A DNA stretch of 64,000 nt from Dyadobacter subterraneus (GTDB lineage: Bacteria > Bacteroidota > Bacteroidia > Cytophagales > Spirosomataceae). Shown here one piece after another: positions 60,480-64,000 of the stretch. Under the pieces are notes generated by a model. The model ran no database searches, was not told the origin of the DNA, and worked only from the letters and a program-made list of their open reading frames with translations. The stretch lies in the NCBI RefSeq assembly GCF_015221875.1, contig NZ_JACYGY010000001.1, forward strand, positions 1,116,001-1,180,000. Direction: 5' to 3'. Within the stretch, counting starts at the first letter, position 1, and every line of letters begins with the position of its first letter. The position numbers were made by a program, and so were the translations under genes.

Positions 60480-61244
60480 CTATTTTACAAACTTCAATTT
60501 TTTGTGAACCTCCTTAATCCATAACCTCGCCATTAATTCATGGCCGGCAGGCATAGGGTGAATTCCATCCCAGATCCAGTAATCGGCAGGCGCTTTTTTC
60601 AGCGCTTCGTCAAAACCTCCCTGGAAATCGATGCAGATCGCATCAAAATCTTTGGAAAGACGTTTTACGATTTCCTGCCTTGGTCCTAATTCATTTTGAT
60701 AAATTTCCCATTTTTCCTTCACCCTTCCCACAGGTAACAGAAAAGGAACGCCGAGAACTAACTGCACATCCGGCAAATCTTTCTTTGTTTTTTCTAAAAC
60801 AGAACGGTAGTCTGTTTCGAATGATTGCGGCGTATTTTCTTTATTTCCCTTTACAGCAGCTTCGGTATCATTTACACCAACCAGAATATTAATCAGATTT
60901 GGTTTTAAATCCAGTGTATCTGTTTGCCAGCGTGCGGCGAGATCTGTGATTTTATTTCCGCTGATACCACGGTTGAAAAAATGGAATTCATTTTCAGGAT
61001 GCTCAAACCATAATCTGCTTGAAATCAGATAAGCAAATCCATGACCCATGACGTGGTTCCAGTCCGTATTTCGGGTACGATTGCCATCTGTTATGGAATC
61101 GCCCTGAAATAAAAATGTGTATCCTTTCTCAATTTTATCTGTTTCATTTTTTTCAAAAGGATCAGCAGACAACATTTCTGGTAACATGATCCCAGCCGCA
61201 CTGCCTAATATGGTTTTCTTTAAAAAATCTCTTCTAAGTGCCAT
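60480..61244 (-). CDS. SGNH/GDSL-family esterase, Tat-exported
   Basis: 254 residues from Met at 61244 (MALRRDFLKKTILGSAAGIM), a twin-arginine-type signal (RRDFLKK); the frame opens at 61280. SGNH blocks: block I FLFQGDSITDGNR (Ser), block III ILVGVNDTEAA (Asn-Asp), block V DGIHPMPAGHEL (Asp and His). Block II Gly is in RGISGNK. It should be a periplasmic or surface esterase/acetyl esterase. Paired with the metallophosphoesterase upstream, 87 bases apart on the same strand. Confidence 0.92.
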   Translation of the reverse strand: MALRRDFLKKTILGSAAGIMLPEMLSADPFEKNETDKIEKGYTFLFQGDSITDGNRTRNTDWNHVMGHGFAYLISSRLWFEHPENEFHFFNRGISGNKITDLAARWQTDTLDLKPNLINILVGVNDTEAAVKGNKENTPQSFETDYRSVLEKTKKDLPDVQLVLGVPFLLPVGRVKEKWEIYQNELGPRQEIVKRLSKDFDAICIDFQGGFDEALKKAPADYWIWDGIHPMPAGHELMARLWIKEVHKKLKFVK

Positions 61245-61330
61245 GTCAGCAATTTTGGGTATTTTAATATTTGCTAACACAAGAATTTAAACCGATCAGC
61301 CTACTTATTGTGGATATGAAAATTCTATAA

Positions 61331-62539
61331 TTATCTATTCTTTTTTGGAATTGAATATTTTCCAACAACTTCTCCATCATCACGCACCATTTTCAGGTTC
61401 AATTCTTTTTTATTAGCGCGCAGCTTGATCAACGTCCGGTTTCCTTCCAACGGCCCGCCTCCGATAACGATCGGGTAATTGTGCGTGGCGTCCGCATCAT
61501 GTGTCATATAACGATGCGTGTGACCGGAAATCTGGATATCAATTTTGGCTTTGTTGAGTAACGGGCCAAAAACCTTTTGACAATGTAATGTTCCATGCCA
61601 GTCGCCGGAATGGTACGGGGAAATATGAATCAGCACAACCCGGAAATCTGCTTTTTTGAATTCATCACTGGCGATCTCCTTTTCCAGCCATTTCGCCTGA
61701 ACTTCACGGTATTGGTCAAAAGCTGCAAGTCCGCCATATTCTATACTGTCGTCTGCCTTATCTTCACCTGAATCAAGAATCACAAATCGGATCGGACCGC
61801 GGGTAAAAGTGTAGTAAAATTTATTATCAGGATAGGCAAAATATTCAGGAATGTGTCTTGAAAAACTTCCCCGGCACTCGTGATTTCCCTGCGTAAGAAT
61901 AAAAGGAAATTCGTTTGAGAAAATATCTGTTGTTGGTTTCAACAAATGATCTACCAATTGCTGCTCGTCTGTTAACCAGTCAAAGCAGTCACCATTGAAA
62001 ACGACGAAGTCATAGTCGCGGGTATTTCCTGTATAACCGTGACGATAAAGCAATTGCGGGATTATTTGCGGACGGTCATGAATGTCGTTGAAAATAACCA
62101 GTTTGACTTCATCTTCATTAATCGCCGGCGTTTTAAATCCAAGCAAAGCGCCTGTAATGGTTTCTCCAAATTCAACTTTCGAATTTTTATAACCGGTTAT
62201 TTCAGTCGAAACAATTTTGTATTTATGACTTACGCCCGGTTTGAGGTTGGTAATTGTAATTTTATGAATCCGGTTATTTGCCTCAATTAAACCGTTGTTG
62301 TAGGCAAAAGCTTTATGAATTGCATAATTTCCTTCGCCATATTCAACCCAGCTAAAACAGTTTTTGCTGGTAATCCACATTACAGTCACTTCGTCCGGAC
62401 CAATATTCTGAAGATAAGGACCGACTACAAAATGATTTTTTTCTTCGGTATTTGCGGCTAATGTGGAGGCAGCAGGAAGTAAACTCAGCGCCCCGATTTG
62501 CGACATTTTTTCAAGAAATGACCTTCTGTCTGAATGCAT
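61331..62539 (-). CDS. Metallophosphoesterase with N-terminal Fn3-like domain, Tat-exported
   Basis: 402 residues. The Tat-type start is MHSDRRSFLEKMSQIGALSL. Residues about 35-130 are a purple-acid-phosphatase-type fibronectin-like domain (LQNIGPDEVTVMWITSKNCF, VSHKYKIVSTEITGYKNSKV). The calcineurin-like core contains LVIFNDIHDRP (D-x-H), VVFNGDCFDW (GD), LTQGNHECRGS (GNHE), VLIHISPYH and QISGHTHRY (GHxH). It is probably a phosphodiesterase or phosphomonoesterase of the cell envelope. It lies between the SGNH hydrolase and the SusD-like gene. Confidence 0.92.
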   Translation of the reverse strand: MHSDRRSFLEKMSQIGALSLLPAASTLAANTEEKNHFVVGPYLQNIGPDEVTVMWITSKNCFSWVEYGEGNYAIHKAFAYNNGLIEANNRIHKITITNLKPGVSHKYKIVSTEITGYKNSKVEFGETITGALLGFKTPAINEDEVKLVIFNDIHDRPQIIPQLLYRHGYTGNTRDYDFVVFNGDCFDWLTDEQQLVDHLLKPTTDIFSNEFPFILTQGNHECRGSFSRHIPEYFAYPDNKFYYTFTRGPIRFVILDSGEDKADDSIEYGGLAAFDQYREVQAKWLEKEIASDEFKKADFRVVLIHISPYHSGDWHGTLHCQKVFGPLLNKAKIDIQISGHTHRYMTHDADATHNYPIVIGGGPLEGNRTLIKLRANKKELNLKMVRDDGEVVGKYSIPKKNR

Positions 62540-62642
62540 TATGATAAGGATTTAGGAATAGTAATGTTGAAACTTACTTCTTATAAGCAGCTCCCATCAA
62601 TATTTTAATGAGAACTGCTTTTGATATTATCTGACTGGATTA

Positions 62643-64000
62643 CTACCAGCTAGGATTTTGAACAAGTTTTGGATTTAACAAAAGCTCCTGTGTAGGAATA
62701 GGATAGAGGTAATCCCGGGCTTCGTTAAACTTTTTGTTAATGTGCGCATTGATCACAATGTTGCCTCCTTTATTACCATTTTCCAGTAAAATTTCACTTC
62801 CCAGTTTTAATATCTGGGCATCCGGAACTGTTGGTTTATCGCCTTCATAAATCACCAGATCAACTTTCCCGTTTTTGTCAAGATCATAACTTCCCGGTCC
62901 CGGAAAATACATTCCCTTATACTGTTTTGTCAAAAGCTGACCTTCTTTCCAGCGGATAATATCATCCCAGCGGAAGAAATTTTCCATTACAAGTTCCACC
63001 CGTCTTTCACGTCTGATTTCCAGAATTACACCGGCATTACTTCCGCTTAATTGTGAGTATTGCTGTGCCTGATACGGATCCGGATTGCTGTTGGCGTCTG
63101 CCATGTCAATATTTGGCATACCGACACGATCGCGTGTCAATTTGGTAGATTTGTCAAGATCAGCCTGGGTCAATGTTCCTCTTTCCGCTTTTGCTTCGGC
63201 AAAATTCAGGAGAACTTCGGCATAACGGAAGATAGGCATGTCCGTGATATCTTTGTTGAAAGTATCCCACTTTGGTGCTGATACGAATTTGATCAGCTGA
63301 TAACCTGTCACCGTTGCACCAAATTCCTGAACAAGCGGCGTGGTTTCTCCGATGCGGGTATAACCAGGAGTCCGGATTGTCTGGGATAAACGTGGATCGC
63401 GTTTTTGCGTTTCGTCAAAAAACTGCATCGTTTCGTAACCTTTGATATCTGTAAAACGAGAACCGTCGGCCATTAGATAGCTGTTAACCAGTTTCTTTTC
63501 AAGACCAGGTTTTCCGTAAGATGCAGTCATGGTGTAATAATTCAGGTTATGATAAACCTGCAATTCGTCACTGAAATCCCGCGCCAGAATCACTTCGTCA
63601 GGAATCGCGTTGTCGGAAGAAAAGAACTTTTGATAAGCTGTTGACGGCGTTGCTTTATAAATCGTATAACCGCTATTTTTCATCAGGTCTTCCGAAGCAG
63701 AAATGCTGGCATCAAGAAATTTGTCAGAACCGGAAAGTTTGAATTCCGGGTGATATTTCCGGTAAGTCCCTTCATATAAACCAATTCTGGATTTCAAAGC
63801 AAGCGCAGTCCATTTTGTGATCAGACTTACCTGACGCGTCGCATCCAGATTGGCGATGGCATAATCAATATCAGCCAAAACAGAATCCATTACCATCGCA
63901 CGCGGATCACGTGCTTTGTTCAACATTTCCTGATCATTAGATTCGATGGTTTTGGAATACCATGGAACATCACCAAATCTTTTCACCATATTGAAATAAA
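62643..64000 (-). CDS. SusD/RagB-family nutrient-binding outer-membrane lipoprotein (5' end beyond window)
   Basis: At least 452 residues present; the frame is open to the right edge (YFNMVKRFGDVPWYSK at the edge is the usual SusD YFxLVxxFGDVPL segment), so the N-terminus, signal and lipobox lie outside. The helical SusD core contains AKAERGTLTQADLDKSTKL, EVLLNFAEAKAE, VILEIRRERRVELVMENFF, RWDDIIRWKEGQLL and ends NPKLVQNPSW. SusD binds glycans at the surface above a SusC TonB transporter, which should be the next gene outside the window. The catabolic genes upstream (MPE, SGNH esterase) would be its locus partners. Confidence 0.95.
   Translation of the reverse strand, partial: YFNMVKRFGDVPWYSKTIESNDQEMLNKARDPRAMVMDSVLADIDYAIANLDATRQVSLITKWTALALKSRIGLYEGTYRKYHPEFKLSGSDKFLDASISASEDLMKNSGYTIYKATPSTAYQKFFSSDNAIPDEVILARDFSDELQVYHNLNYYTMTASYGKPGLEKKLVNSYLMADGSRFTDIKGYETMQFFDETQKRDPRLSQTIRTPGYTRIGETTPLVQEFGATVTGYQLIKFVSAPKWDTFNKDITDMPIFRYAEVLLNFAEAKAERGTLTQADLDKSTKLTRDRVGMPNIDMADANSNPDPYQAQQYSQLSGSNAGVILEIRRERRVELVMENFFRWDDIIRWKEGQLLTKQYKGMYFPGPGSYDLDKNGKVDLVIYEGDKPTVPDAQILKLGSEILLENGNKGGNIVINAHINKKFNEARDYLYPIPTQELLLNPKLVQNPSW

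Noticed and set aside
1..64000. tRNA, rRNA, prophage, CRISPR or integrative element
   Set aside because: No clover-leaf, rRNA motif, phage structural gene, integrase or array was recognised.

Overview
The window looks like a chromosomal segment of a Bacteroidota bacterium of the order Cytophagales, most like Dyadobacter or a relative. The grounds are the SusD-type lipoprotein, the TonB-dependent receptors with carboxypeptidase-regulatory-like N-termini, the ccmB-C-D-E-F order, many families typical of the phylum (DUF5916, DUF7935-like, S23-type four-helix bundle, acyl-ACP desaturase), AT-rich spacers without Shine-Dalgarno sequences, and several TTG/GTG starts. The genus is inferred from gene content; there is no rRNA in the window and I recognised no tRNA.

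Layout. 1-7.3 kb: a sugar-catabolism locus on the minus strand (ThuA plus sugar-dehydrogenase fusion, TIM-barrel isomerase/epimerase, two Gfo/Idh/MocA oxidoreductases) with a divergent MFS transporter. It resembles 3-keto-glycoside/trehalulose-type pathways and is interrupted by a small S23 gene embedded in octamer inverted repeats. 7.4-9.2 kb: an intact IS1182-like element. 9.3-21.9 kb: housekeeping genes (mutS2, fabH, pssA, A-type Fe-S scaffold, MBL hydrolase, RsmI-like methylase) and two unrelated families of tandemly triplicated lipoproteins. 22.6-37.8 kb: surface and envelope genes (Oar-like receptor, GDPD, patatin, polyprenyl synthase, LRR protein, Rpn-type nuclease, DUF5916 protein, a second TonB receptor with a coupled small secreted protein). 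37.9-42.6 kb: a cytochrome c maturation operon. 42.8-45.2 kb: feoAB. 45.4-50.1 kb: nnr, rplS, dapF, rhodanese and a DEAD-box helicase. 50.3-57.5 kb: small genes including a DUF6364/PIN toxin-antitoxin pair and a GH9 cellulase. 57.5-60.4 kb: an acyltransferase and an acyl-ACP desaturase for membrane lipids. 60.5-64 kb: Tat-exported SGNH hydrolase and metallophosphoesterase, then a SusD-like gene running off the window edge.

The most unusual content is non-coding. I see five kinds of small repeat: (1) octamer arrays forming inverted repeats around the S23 gene; (2) degenerate heptamer arrays (GCYGANN) that touch start or stop codons at four loci; (3) a mirror-symmetric set of four palindromes filling the dapF/rhodanese spacer; (4) a two-palindrome inverted pair after feoB, and another pair split by the IS; (5) five copies of a hairpin followed by an ATTATTATAG-like tail at 58.2-58.5 kb. 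No CRISPR array, prophage or obvious defence island was seen. Rho-independent hairpins, many of them bidirectional, separate most transcription units.
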